Positions 7,332 through 14,951 are shown, counted from the first letter of the stretch. The stretch is 20,121 bases of DNA from Actinomycetes bacterium (GCA_023451265.1 JAEYAG010000246.1:1-20121); one strand, 5' to 3'. Notes: generated by a model not told the origin, from the letters alone. A program made the numbers and translations.

Positions 7332-7727
7332 TCACCGGTGCAGCCGTGCCCCCGAACTCGCCCAGACCGCCCACGCCACGAGCACCGGCTGCAGGAACAG
7401 CCGCGCGAGGCGCTTGGCGTCGGTGTCGAGGCCGGGCGCCGACGTGCCCTGCTGCCACTGGTAGACGTTGCCCGGGAACACGGCGACGAAGAATGCCGCG
7501 ATTGCGAGGCCGACCCGCATCCGCTCCCGCGGCAGCAGCACGAGAGCGAGGCCGAGCACGACCTCGACCACTCCCGAGACGACGACGATCGTGTCCTTGT
7601 CGGTGCGGAGCACTCGCGTCGCCCAGTCGGGAACGGCGATGCGGAAGCCGCGGCGCAGTGTCGTCAGGTGCCCGACGCCCGCCGCGACGAGGAGCGTCGC
7701 AAGGCCCCAGCGCGCGAGGGCGCGCAT
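7332..7727 (-). CDS. DoxX-like small membrane protein (copy 2)
   Basis: The 131-aa, four-helix protein has the same layout as the copy at 4351-4731. Shared blocks are VLLPRERMRVG...AAFFVAVFPGN and FLQPVLVAWAVWASS, so the two are paralogues, and a 17-base string, CGCCCACGCCACGAGCA, is identical near both 3' ends. The ATG overlaps the MarR stop (TGATG), so it is the second gene of a MarR-DoxX operon and probably the gene that regulator controls. MarR-DoxX pairs are often tied to thiol, quinone or electrophile stress in bacteria; nothing in this sequence gives the signal. The transcript ends at the adjacent hairpin. Confidence 0.8.
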   Translation of the reverse strand: MRALARWGLATLLVAAGVGHLTTLRRGFRIAVPDWATRVLRTDKDTIVVVSGVVEVVLGLALVLLPRERMRVGLAIAAFFVAVFPGNVYQWQQGTSAPGLDTDAKRLARLFLQPVLVAWAVWASSGARLHR

Positions 7728-8137
7728 CACACGATGCCGGCGCGAATGCCGTCGAGGGATGCCGCGACTTTCGGCAGTCGCTGGGCGAGAGCGCCGTCGA
7801 GTTCGGCGAGGCGGTCGCGGGCGTCCTGCAAGACACGGGCGCCCTTCGGGGTGACGTGGAGGTCGCTCGCGGCGCCGGCGTGCGCGGTGGCGTCTTCGAC
7901 GAGGCCCTCGTCGACGAGAGTGCGGACGGCGGTGTGCGCCGACTGCACGGTGATGTGCGAGCGGCGGGCGAGCTCGGAGAAGGAGATGCCCGGCTCGGCG
8001 TAGATGTGACCGAGCAGACCGAACTTGCGGGTGGTGATGCCGAGGTCCTTGAGGATCGCGGAAAGCTGCCCCTCCCACATCGCCGACACGGCCAGCAGCG
8101 CGATGACGGGGCTGAAGCGCTGCGGCGGCTGTGTCAT
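7727..8137 (-). CDS. MarR family transcriptional regulator
   Basis: The 136-aa protein has a MarR-type winged helix: FGLLGHIYAEPGISFSELARRSHIT (about 39-63), recognition helix region VQSAHTAVRTLVDEGLV (64-80), wing around 82-96, and long dimerisation helices at both ends (LHVTPKGARVLQDARDRLAEL). It contains no cysteine, so direct thiol-switch sensing as in OhrR is excluded. The start at 8137 (MTQPPQ) is preferred over the in-frame ATG three codons upstream because TAGCAT lies 7 nt before it and overlaps the upstream ATG. It is coupled to the DoxX gene (TGATG) and divergent from the copper ATPase, with a 126-bp gap. Confidence 0.87.
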   Translation of the reverse strand: MTQPPQRFSPVIALLAVSAMWEGQLSAILKDLGITTRKFGLLGHIYAEPGISFSELARRSHITVQSAHTAVRTLVDEGLVEDATAHAGAASDLHVTPKGARVLQDARDRLAELDGALAQRLPKVAASLDGIRAGIV

Positions 8138-8144
8138 GGGCACC

Positions 8145-8150
8145 ATGCTA
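8145..8150 (-). promoter_or_regulatory. -10 box (TAGCAT) of a leaderless promoter for the MarR-DoxX operon
   Basis: TAGCAT on the minus strand ends 7 nt before the ATG at 8137. It fits TANNNT and favours the shorter MarR start. Confidence 0.55.
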
Positions 8151-8189
8151 GCGATCCGCCCGCGCCCCGGGCGTCAGGCCGCGCCGGAA

Positions 8190-8209
8190 ATACCCCCCGG
8201 GGGTATTAT
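8190..8209 (+). promoter_or_regulatory. CsoR-like palindrome overlapping the copper ATPase promoter
   Basis: A perfect inverted repeat with 8-bp arms around one central base, ATACCCCC-C-GGGGGTAT (8190-8206), overlaps a near-consensus -10 box TATTAT (8204-8209). G/C runs flanked by TA are characteristic of operators for CsoR-family copper-sensing repressors, and the position before a copper-type ATPase fits. No good -35 was seen. The csoR gene itself is not in the window. Confidence 0.7.
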
Positions 8210-8263
8210 GTTCGTGTCGGCGAGGCGTTCTCACCCGGGGCGTCCGGACCAAGGAGCGAGATC

Positions 8264-10411
8264 ATGAGCGACCCGCACGTACACCATCACTCCCCCACGA
8301 TGACGTCACATGCCGGCGATCACGGCGACCACGCTGCGCACGCCGGGCACCCCGACCACACCGAGCACCCCGACAACACCGAGCACCCGGACCACACCGA
8401 CCACGCCGGCCACGGCGACCACGCCGGCCACGCCGGGCACGTCGAACGGTTCCGGCGGCTGTTCTGGATCAACCTGCTGGTCGCGGTGCCGGTCGTGGCG
8501 TTCTCGCCCATGTTCGCGATGATCCTCGGCTACTCCGTGCCCGACGGGGCGACGTGGATCGCGCCGCTGCTGGGCAGCGTGATGTTCTTCTGGGGCGGAT
8601 GGCCGTTCCTGACCGGCGCGGTCGGCGAGCTGCGGTCACGCAGGCCGGGCATGATGCTCCTGATCGGGCTCGCGATCTCCGTCGCCTTCGTCGCGTCGTG
8701 GGGTGCGACGTTGGGCCTGCTGGATCATGCGCTCGAGTTCTGGTGGGAGCTCGCACTGCTCATCGTGATCATGCTGCTCGGGCACTGGATCGAGATGCGC
8801 TCGCTCGCACAGACCACGTCGGCTCTCGATTCGCTGGCGGCGCTGCTGCCGGATGAAGCAGAGCGCGTCGAGGGTGACCGGGTCGTCGCGGTCGCGCCGG
8901 GCGACCTGCGCGTCGGCGATGTGGTGATCGTGCGCCCCGGCGGCAGCGTGCCGGCGGACGGGCGGATCGTGGACGGCCGCGCCGAGATGGACGAGTCGAT
9001 GGTCACGGGCGAGTCCCGCACCGTCGCCCGGAGCGTCGGCGACGCCGTCACCGCCGGCACCGTCGCGACCGATTCCGGGCTCCGCGACGAGGTCACCGCG
9101 ACCGGCGACGACACGGCGCTGGCGGGGATCGGGCGGCTGGTCGCCGAGGCGCAGGCGTCGTCGTCCCGGGCGCAGCGGATCGCGGATCGCGCCGCGGCGC
9201 TGCTGTTCTGGTGCGCGCTCGGCGCGGCCGTCGTCACCGCCGTCGTGTGGACCGCCGTCGGGATGCCCGACGACGCCGTGGTCCGGGCGATCACGGTGCT
9301 CGTGATCGCGTGCCCGCACGCGCTCGGTCTCGCGATTCCGCTGGTCGTGTCGATCGCGACCGAGCGCGCCGCGAAGGGGGGCGTGCTCGTGAAGGACCGC
9401 CTCGCTCTGGAAAGCATGCGCACGATCGACGTCGTCGTGTTCGACAAGACCGGCACGCTCACGCGCGGTGAGCCCACGATCACGCACACGGCTGTCACCG
9501 GGGCGACGGATGCCGACGAGCTGCTGGCGATCGCGGCGGCGGCCGAGAACGACAGCGAGCATCCGTTGGCGCGCGCGATCGTCCGAGCGGCGCAGGATCG
9601 CGGCGTGACGATCCCCGCTTCGTCGGGCTTCTCCTCCTCCCCCGCGGTCGGCGTGACGGCGACGGTGGCCGGCCGGGAGGTCCGCGTGGGCGGGCCGCGC
9701 CTGCTCGATGATCTCGGTGCGCGCGAGGTCGCCGATGCAGAGGCGTGGCGGGCGGAGGGCGCGATCATCCTCCACGTCGCCGTCGAGGGCGACGTGATCG
9801 GCGGGCTGGCGCTCGCCGACGAGGTGCGCCGGGAATCTCGCGAGGCGGTCGACGCCCTGCACGCCGCCGGCGTTCAGGTGGTGATGATCACGGGCGATGC
9901 GGATGCCGTCGCCCAGACGGTCGGAGCGGAGCTCGGCATCGATCGGGTGTACGCCGGGGTGCGTCCGGAGGACAAGGCGGCGAAGATCGGCGAGCTGCAG
10001 GCCGAGGGGCTGCGGGTCGCCATGGTCGGCGACGGCGTGAACGATGCTCCCGCGCTCGCGCAGGCGGATGTCGGCATCGCGATCGGTGCCGGGACGGATG
10101 TCGCGATCGCGTCCGCCGGGGTCATCCTGGCGAGCTCCGACCCGCGCAGCGTGCTGTCGGTGATCGAGCTGTCGCGGGCGGCGTATCGAAAGATGACGCA
10201 GAACCTGTGGTGGGCGGCCGGGTACAACCTGATCTCGGTTCCGCTCGCGGCCGGGGTGCTCGCACCGCTCGGGTTCGTGCTGCCGATGTCGATCGGGGCG
10301 GTCCTGATGTCGCTGTCGACGGTTGTCGTGGCGCTCAACGCACAGCTGCTGCGCCGCCTCGACCTGACGCCCGAGGCGAGCGCCCGCGCCGTGCGCGAGC
10401 GCGCCGCCTGA
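8264..10411 (+). CDS. P1B-type copper-transporting ATPase with CPH motif and His-rich N-terminus
   Basis: The 715-aa inner-membrane metal pump exports metal from the cytosol using ATP. Domains in order: a His-rich N-terminus (1-60, 18 His) replacing the usual CxxC HMA domain; membrane helices from about 65; the actuator loop with MVTGES (247-251); the metal-site helix VIACPHALG (347-355); the phosphorylation site DKTGTLT (Asp394); the nucleotide site SEHPLA (431-436); the hinge GDGVNDAPAL (589-598); and a last helix with YN (654-655) and MSLSTVVVALNA. CPH in place of CPC marks the P1B-3 (CopB-like) group, linked to copper, perhaps Cu(II), and silver. AAGGAG at 8251-8256 lies 7 nt before the ATG, so the upstream in-frame sequence is not coding. 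A CsoR-like palindrome at its promoter predicts induction by copper. Confidence 0.9.
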   Translation: MSDPHVHHHSPTMTSHAGDHGDHAAHAGHPDHTEHPDNTEHPDHTDHAGHGDHAGHAGHVERFRRLFWINLLVAVPVVAFSPMFAMILGYSVPDGATWIAPLLGSVMFFWGGWPFLTGAVGELRSRRPGMMLLIGLAISVAFVASWGATLGLLDHALEFWWELALLIVIMLLGHWIEMRSLAQTTSALDSLAALLPDEAERVEGDRVVAVAPGDLRVGDVVIVRPGGSVPADGRIVDGRAEMDESMVTGESRTVARSVGDAVTAGTVATDSGLRDEVTATGDDTALAGIGRLVAEAQASSSRAQRIADRAAALLFWCALGAAVVTAVVWTAVGMPDDAVVRAITVLVIACPHALGLAIPLVVSIATERAAKGGVLVKDRLALESMRTIDVVVFDKTGTLTRGEPTITHTAVTGATDADELLAIAAAAENDSEHPLARAIVRAAQDRGVTIPASSGFSSSPAVGVTATVAGREVRVGGPRLLDDLGAREVADAEAWRAEGAIILHVAVEGDVIGGLALADEVRRESREAVDALHAAGVQVVMITGDADAVAQTVGAELGIDRVYAGVRPEDKAAKIGELQAEGLRVAMVGDGVNDAPALAQADVGIAIGAGTDVAIASAGVILASSDPRSVLSVIELSRAAYRKMTQNLWWAAGYNLISVPLAAGVLAPLGFVLPMSIGAVLMSLSTVVVALNAQLLRRLDLTPEASARAVRERAA
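8321..8440 (+). repeat. In-gene tandem repeat encoding His at every third residue
   Basis: Residues 20-59 of the ATPase have His at positions 20, 23, 26, 29, 32, 35, 41, 44, 47, 50, 53, 56 and 59; position 38, also in register, is Asn. The DNA is a loose 9-nt periodicity of gaccac/caccgag/caccccgac variants, so the tract likely grew by slippage. The CAC-to-AAC change at position 38 is a single substitution. Confidence 0.85.
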
Positions 10412-10443
10412 TCGCCGATCGCGCGCGCTGACGCCGGTCTGCG

Positions 10444-10665
10444 ATGTCCGAGGACCGGCGTACCGTGACGCGGGTCCGACTCGAGCCGGGGCAGCAGAGC
10501 ACGATTCAGGTGGTCGTTCCTGATGCGGATGCCGCGCTCGCGCAGTTGCGCGAGGCGGGAGTCGACGCGGAGGGCGTGGCGGACCTGGGGTGGGGTCGAT
10601 TCGTGACGTTCGACGACCCCGATGGGAACACCTGGACGCTGCAGCAGCTGCCCGCTCGCGAGTGA
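10444..10665 (+). pseudogene. C-terminal half of a VOC (glyoxalase/bleomycin-resistance) protein
   Basis: The 73-codon frame matches the second beta-alpha-beta-beta-beta module of a VOC fold: IQVVVPDADAALAQLREAGV, then GWGRFVTFDDPDGNTWTLQQLP at its end. VOC proteins are usually about 120-140 aa with two such modules; the first is absent. The bases before the ATG at 10444 show no ribosome site, and it directly follows the copper ATPase (33-nt gap). It may be a truncated relic, or a short one-module protein that acts as a dimer. Its stop is only 4 nt from the stop of the convergent DUF3817 gene. Confidence 0.6.
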
Positions 10666-10669
10666 GACG

Positions 10670-11140
10670 TCAGGCCTTGGTGCCGCCGGGAGGTCCGACG
10701 ATCAGCAGCACGGAGTAGACGGCGACGACCGCGACGGCGATCCCGCCGAACAGCAGCGCGGGGCGCGCGAGGAACCAGGCGAGCGGCCGGTCGTACCAGC
10801 ACGCCGGCACTCCGGCATCCGCCGTCGCATCGGTGCGCCAAGAGCCGGCGAGAAGCCCGCGGCGGTCGGCCCACAGCTCCGCGGTAATGGTCGCGTAGGG
10901 CACGACCGCCGAGACGAGCGCCGCCGCGGTCGGTCCGGCCTTCCAGCGATTGTTGAGCGCGACGAGGATGACCGTCGCCCCGTACGACAGGAAGACGAAG
11001 CCGTGGATGCCGCCGCCGATCGTCACCGCCGGCGCCCACCCGGTCGTGGCCCGCACGATGATTCCGGCGATGAGCAGCGTCCACGACACCACCTCGGCGA
11101 ACGCGAGCGTACGGAACAGGGTGCGGGGCGTCGAGAACAC
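10670..11140 (-). CDS. DUF3817 family membrane protein
   Basis: The 156-aa integral membrane protein matches DUF3817 (YdzA-like): FRTLAFAEVVSWTLLIAGIIVR at the start, then GGGIHGFVFLSYGATVILVALNNRWK and a third helix (about 72-90). A tail with WYDRPLAWFLARPALLF adds a fourth helix (about 128-148). The function is unknown; the family is often found as a stand-alone small membrane protein in actinobacteria. The GTG start at 11140 is supported by TAGGCT 6 nt upstream, so the mRNA is probably leaderless. An 8-bp inverted repeat covers that box and ends at the start codon. Confidence 0.8.
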   Translation of the reverse strand: MFSTPRTLFRTLAFAEVVSWTLLIAGIIVRATTGWAPAVTIGGGIHGFVFLSYGATVILVALNNRWKAGPTAAALVSAVVPYATITAELWADRRGLLAGSWRTDATADAGVPACWYDRPLAWFLARPALLFGGIAVAVVAVYSVLLIVGPPGGTKA

Positions 11141-11161
11141 AGCTTCAGCCTATCTGAAGCT
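11141..11161 (-). promoter_or_regulatory. Leaderless promoter (TAGGCT) embedded in a perfect inverted repeat
   Basis: AGCTTCAG - 5 nt - CTGAAGCT is a perfect 8-bp inverted repeat immediately upstream of the DUF3817 GTG. The -10 box TAGGCT (11147-11152, minus strand) lies in and next to its spacer. A repressor bound here would block transcription. The repeat could also act as a hairpin at the end of the decayed ligase transcript. Confidence 0.5.
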
Positions 11162-11198
11162 TTGCCTGCGGGCTGGGAGAAGACCGAGAGCCGACGCA

Positions 11199-11888
11199 CG
11201 TCGGCCGGTGTCGCTCGATCGCCGCGACGAACGTCTGCGGGGCGAAGCGGTCGAGCACGGTCACCTGGGCGCCCGCGACCACCGGGGCGAGGAAGCTGAC
11301 GCACAGCGAGTTGACGTGGAACAGCGGCAGCACGAGCAGGGCGTGGTCGGCCGGAGTGAGCTGGAAGTGGGATGCCATCTGGGTCGCCATCGCCTCGAGG
11401 TTCGCGTGATCGAGCATGACGCCCTTGGGCCTGCCCGTCGATCCGCTCGTGTACACGAGGAGCGCGAGGCGGGAGGAGTCGACGACGGGGTCGACGACCG
11501 GCTGGGCCGGTACGCGCCGCATGTGCGCCGCCCCGATCGTGGGGATCCGCACCCCGTCGATCGGACCGCCGACGAGCACCGCGGCTCGTCAGTCCTCGAC
11601 CTGGAACATCGCCTCGCGGGCGGTGAAGGTGGGGTTGATCGGGGTCGCCGCGGCCCCGATGCGCCAGGCCGCGAGAATGGCCACGAGAAGCTCGATCGAG
11701 TTCGGCATCATCACCGCCACCACGTCGCCCGCCCCCACCCCGGTGTCGCGAAGCTGCTCCGCGAAGCCCGCCGCCTCACGCTCGAACTCGAGGTAGCTCA
11801 GCGATCGGCGGGAGCCGCGCACCGCCGGTGCATCCGTCCCGGCATTCGGGGAGCACCACGGCAGGTGAACAGAGCGAGCAGCGGCCAT
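11199..11888 (-). pseudogene. AMP-dependent acyl-CoA synthetase/ligase, nonsense mutation and 3' truncation
   Basis: The N-terminal part of an ANL-superfamily ligase is recognisable: SYLEFEREAAGFAEQL, AGDVVAVMMPNSIELLVAILAAWRIGAAATPINP, then the AMP-binding P-loop YTSGSTGRPKGVMLDHAN and LLVLPLFHVNSLCVSFLAPV. Two lesions are visible. A TGA at 11589-11591 interrupts the same frame after FQVED, one base from a Ser codon. Homology then stops at about 11199 after AIERHRPT, so only about 230 of about 500 codons remain and the adenylation core and C-terminal lid are gone. GGAGAGGA lies about 8 nt before the ATG at 11888, so the original start is intact. Such enzymes activate fatty or aromatic acids with ATP and CoA; this one cannot. 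Confidence 0.82.
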
Positions 11889-11953
11889 CGGGGGATCCTC
11901 TCCGTCGACAGTGACGTGAACGCCCCCACGCTACGGCGATCGCCCGCCGCCGC

Positions 11954-12082
11954 TCAGGCCGCAGACGGCCCAAAGTCGAGGACGAGTTGTGCAGTGTGCA
12001 CCGTCGTCGAGACCGCGCGGCGCGCGTCGACCACGACCACCCGGTCCGCGCCCGTCCGCGTCGCCGCGGCGACGGCGCCGGT
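11954..12082 (-). other. Unrecognised open stretch between the TetR gene and the ligase pseudogene
   Basis: The 213-bp gap between the TetR stop and the ligase start holds one 42-codon stop-to-stop reading on the minus strand, containing GADRVVVVDARRAVSTTVH and ending LVLDFGPSAA. The only start inside it is a GTG at 12040, with no ribosome site. I do not recognise it. It could be a gene relic, as seen on either side in this region, or plain intergenic DNA. Confidence 0.2.
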
Positions 12083-12101
12083 TCAGAAGAGCGCGAACGC
12101 C

Positions 12102-12764
12102 TCAGGGAGCGGTCGCCGTCAGCGCCACCGCCAACTCGGCGTGCTCGGAGATCACCGCGACCTGCTCGATCCACGAGAGGCCGACAACGCTCAGCACGAC
12201 GCGAACGACGACCGGCGCCGCGCCGTCCGCCGAGAGGTCAGGCGAACGAAGGGTGGCCCGTGCGGTCTCCTCCACCAGGACGGCGAGCAGGGGTGGGGCG
12301 ATGTCCCGGCGGAAGACACCCAACTCGACACCCTCCCGCGTGAGCTGCCGAACCCGACGCCGCAAGGGGCTCAGCGCGCGCACCGTATCGGCGACATGGG
12401 CGTCGTCCAGCGCGATGTTGGCAGAGGCACGCACGATAGACGCTTCCTGCCACAGCCGAACGGCGAGGTGAGCGAGCGCGATGCGCGGATCGGGATCACC
12501 GGTGAGGTCGGCGATCCGGTTGAACCGCTGTGCTCCCACCGCGATCACCGCGCGCAACAGCGAGTCGCGATCGGGAAAGTGGCCGTACAGCGCCCGCCGC
12601 GACAGCCCGGCAGCACGCGCGATCGTGTCAAGCGATGCGTGCGGATCGGAGGCCAGGACCGCTTGCGCGGCCCGCAGGAGCGCATCGCGATTCGCCACGG
12701 CGTCTCGACGAACGTTGAGCCGTGGTGTCGATGCCGGAGCGGAGATCCTCGGCGTGGTCTTCAT
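12102..12764 (-). CDS. TetR/AcrR family transcriptional regulator
   Basis: The 220-aa protein has a TetR-type DNA-binding domain: RDALLRAAQAVLASDPHASLDTIARAAGLSRRALYGHFPDRDSLLRAVI (about 27-74), with the HTH at about 44-63, then an all-helical ligand/dimer domain. It is the last gene of the YhgE/Pip operon: the ATG lies 12 nt past the second YhgE/Pip stop, with GGGGG 8 nt upstream. Because it is transcribed with the two membrane proteins, and an 18-bp palindrome of TetR type lies at the operon promoter (17918-17935), it most likely represses its own operon and is released by a small ligand. The ligand is unknown. Confidence 0.87.
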   Translation of the reverse strand: MKTTPRISAPASTPRLNVRRDAVANRDALLRAAQAVLASDPHASLDTIARAAGLSRRALYGHFPDRDSLLRAVIAVGAQRFNRIADLTGDPDPRIALAHLAVRLWQEASIVRASANIALDDAHVADTVRALSPLRRRVRQLTREGVELGVFRRDIAPPLLAVLVEETARATLRSPDLSADGAAPVVVRVVLSVVGLSWIEQVAVISEHAELAVALTATAP

Positions 12765-12776
12765 CAGTGGCGCCCC

Positions 12777-14951
12777 CTACATGAGCTTCGTCGACTCGAG
12801 CGCCTCGGCGAGGCCGCGGTTGAAGGAGATGAGCGGGCGGCGCAGCACCAGCCCCAGCAGCAGCGCGGGGAGGATGAACGCTGCGAGCAGGCCCAGTGAC
12901 ACCCAGTAGTCGGCACCGTACGTCCCCGCGATCGCGGCGCGCATCGCGTTGATGGCATGCGTGGCGGGAAGGAACGGGCTGACGCTCTGGAACCACTGCG
13001 GCAGCAGTTGCAGCGGGTACGCTCCGCCGGAGCCGGAGATCTGGATGACGAGCAGCAGCACGGAGAGGGCCTTGCCCGCGTTGCCGAAAGCGACGACGGC
13101 GGTGTAGATGATCAGCGTGAACACCAGCGACGCCACCCATCCGGCGAGGATAAACAGGAACGGATGCACGGGATCGATCTGCACGAACAGGATCAGGCCG
13201 ACGGTCACCAGCGTGCTCTGCGCAAGGCCCAGGAGGGCGAAGATGCCGTAGCGGCCGAGATACTTCTGCGTGGGGCTGAGCTCGGCGGGCGTCTCGAGTG
13301 TGCGCCGGTTCACGTCGACGCGGATCGCGACCGTCATGAGCAGAGCACCGACCCACAGCGAGAGGACCGTATAGAGGGGCGCCATGCCCGCTCCGAAGCT
13401 GACCACCGGATACACCTCCGTCCGGTCCACCCGCACGGGTTCGGCCAGGGCCGCCGCGAGCACGCCCGGGTCGGCGCCGATGAGGGCGCTGAGCTCGTCG
13501 AAGTCGCCCGTGTCGGCGGCCTTCACGAGCGCCCCCTGCACGCGATCGAACGTGTCGGCGGCTTCGCCGAGCGAGGTGGCGATCTGCGACGTCACGCCCT
13601 GCGCGCGCGTGAGCGCGGTGCTCACGCCGCCGGATGCCCCGGCGAGCCCGGCGAGATCCGACTTGACGGTGGCCATGTCGTCGCCGATGGTCTCGAGGGT
13701 CGCCGTCAGCTGGTCCAGTTGCGGCTTGAGCTGCGAGTCGTAGGTGTCCTGTGCCGCGGCCAGTGCCGCCTGGGCGTCGTCGATGGCGTCGACGATCTGC
13801 TGACGCGACGCCTGGGCGGCGGTGTTCCCGGAGGCGATGTCGGCGGCGGCCTCGGTGAGCAGGTCATGCACGTTCTGCTGGCGGGCGATGGCGTCGTCGA
13901 GGATGTCGATGACGGCTGCGAGGTCCTGCTGCGCCGAGGCGGGGAGGCTGGGGCCGATCTCCGTCTCGAGGGTGTCGCGCAGGGCGGTGTATCGGTCGAT
14001 CTGCTGCTGGACCGCGGTGGCGAGCGTCTCGATGACCTGCACCTGCGCGCCCGTGAGGCCGTCGACCTGGGTGAACAGCTCGTCGATGGCGTCGGCGACC
14101 GCGTCGTAGGCGTCGTTCGTCGAGCCGATCGCGTCCGAGAGCGCCTTCGAGGCCGCGTTGAGCTCTGACTTCAGGCTGTCGATCGCCGCGCTGCCGTCGC
14201 CCACGGCGCCGGCAGCGTCGTTCAGCGCGCTGCCGGATGCCGTGATCAGGTTGGAGGCACTGTCGGCCAGCGGGATGCTCGAGCCGATCAGCGCGGTGAA
14301 CATGTCGGCAGTGTGCGCGCCGGCACGGAGCTGCGTCGCCAGGGCTCCCACCCGGGCCTCCATGCGGGCGAGGGTGGCCTGCGTGTCGCCGTCGGCGAGG
14401 TAGTCGCTCAGCGACGACAAGAGACTGAGCGCGATGTCGCTGAGCGTCCGGGTGAACGTCTCGCTGATCTGCGCGGACAGGCCTTCGGCGCCCTGCCCGG
14501 TGATCTTCGGCGCCAGCGCGTTCTTCTTCTCGTTGGTGTAGTAGTCGATGTGCGTGCGCTGCGCCCCATCGGCGTAGAAGGTCAGCATGTCGGCGCTGAA
14601 CGAGGACGGAAGGACGATCGCGGCGTAGTAGGCACCCGAGCGGGTGCCGTCGATGGCGTCCTCCTCGGTGGTGATGACCCAGTCGAGGTCGTCGTTCGCG
14701 CGCAATGCCGACAGGACCTGCTCCCCCACGTCGATCCGGATCGGCACGAGGTCGCTCTGGTACCCGTCGTCGGTGCTCGCGACCGCCACCTTCAGGTTCT
14801 TGACGTTCGAGAAGGGATCCCAGCTGGCGATGACGTTGAACCAGGTGAACAGCGAGGGGATCACGACCAGACCGAACAGGACGATGACGGCCATGACGTG
14901 GGATGTCGCGTGCCGCAGGTCGCGGCGGACGAGGCGGAGGATGTCTCTCAT
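12777..14951 (-). CDS. YhgE/Pip family membrane protein (second copy in operon)
   Basis: The 724-aa protein has the YhgE/Pip layout: an N-terminal helix (about 18-38, VMAVIVLFGLVVIPSLFTWFNV), the family block SWDPFSNVKNLKVAV, then YYAAIVLPSSFSADML and NEKKNALAPKIT, a long extracytoplasmic coiled-coil region (about 150-510) rich in Ala, Asp and Gln, and an ABC-2-like C-terminal membrane domain with helices at about 523-543, 568-591, 597-622, 627-645 and 684-703. Relatives include the phage infection protein Pip of lactococci and the EsaA part of type VII secretion; ABC-2-type membrane proteins often move lipids or drugs, but no ATPase is encoded here. The ATG overlaps the first copy's stop by 4 nt (ATGA). 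Confidence 0.87.
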   Translation of the reverse strand: MRDILRLVRRDLRHATSHVMAVIVLFGLVVIPSLFTWFNVIASWDPFSNVKNLKVAVASTDDGYQSDLVPIRIDVGEQVLSALRANDDLDWVITTEEDAIDGTRSGAYYAAIVLPSSFSADMLTFYADGAQRTHIDYYTNEKKNALAPKITGQGAEGLSAQISETFTRTLSDIALSLLSSLSDYLADGDTQATLARMEARVGALATQLRAGAHTADMFTALIGSSIPLADSASNLITASGSALNDAAGAVGDGSAAIDSLKSELNAASKALSDAIGSTNDAYDAVADAIDELFTQVDGLTGAQVQVIETLATAVQQQIDRYTALRDTLETEIGPSLPASAQQDLAAVIDILDDAIARQQNVHDLLTEAAADIASGNTAAQASRQQIVDAIDDAQAALAAAQDTYDSQLKPQLDQLTATLETIGDDMATVKSDLAGLAGASGGVSTALTRAQGVTSQIATSLGEAADTFDRVQGALVKAADTGDFDELSALIGADPGVLAAALAEPVRVDRTEVYPVVSFGAGMAPLYTVLSLWVGALLMTVAIRVDVNRRTLETPAELSPTQKYLGRYGIFALLGLAQSTLVTVGLILFVQIDPVHPFLFILAGWVASLVFTLIIYTAVVAFGNAGKALSVLLLVIQISGSGGAYPLQLLPQWFQSVSPFLPATHAINAMRAAIAGTYGADYWVSLGLLAAFILPALLLGLVLRRPLISFNRGLAEALESTKLM

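Noticed and set aside
7727..8209. MarR as the regulator of the divergent copper ATPase
   Set aside because: The promoter palindrome of the ATPase is of CsoR type and the MarR protein has no Cys for Cu(I) binding; the MarR is coupled to DoxX instead. Not excluded, but less likely.
8321..8440. Tandem CAC-rich repeats as a CRISPR-like or minisatellite array
   Set aside because: The repeat is in frame inside the ATPase gene, has no unique spacers, and is explained by the His-rich metal tail.
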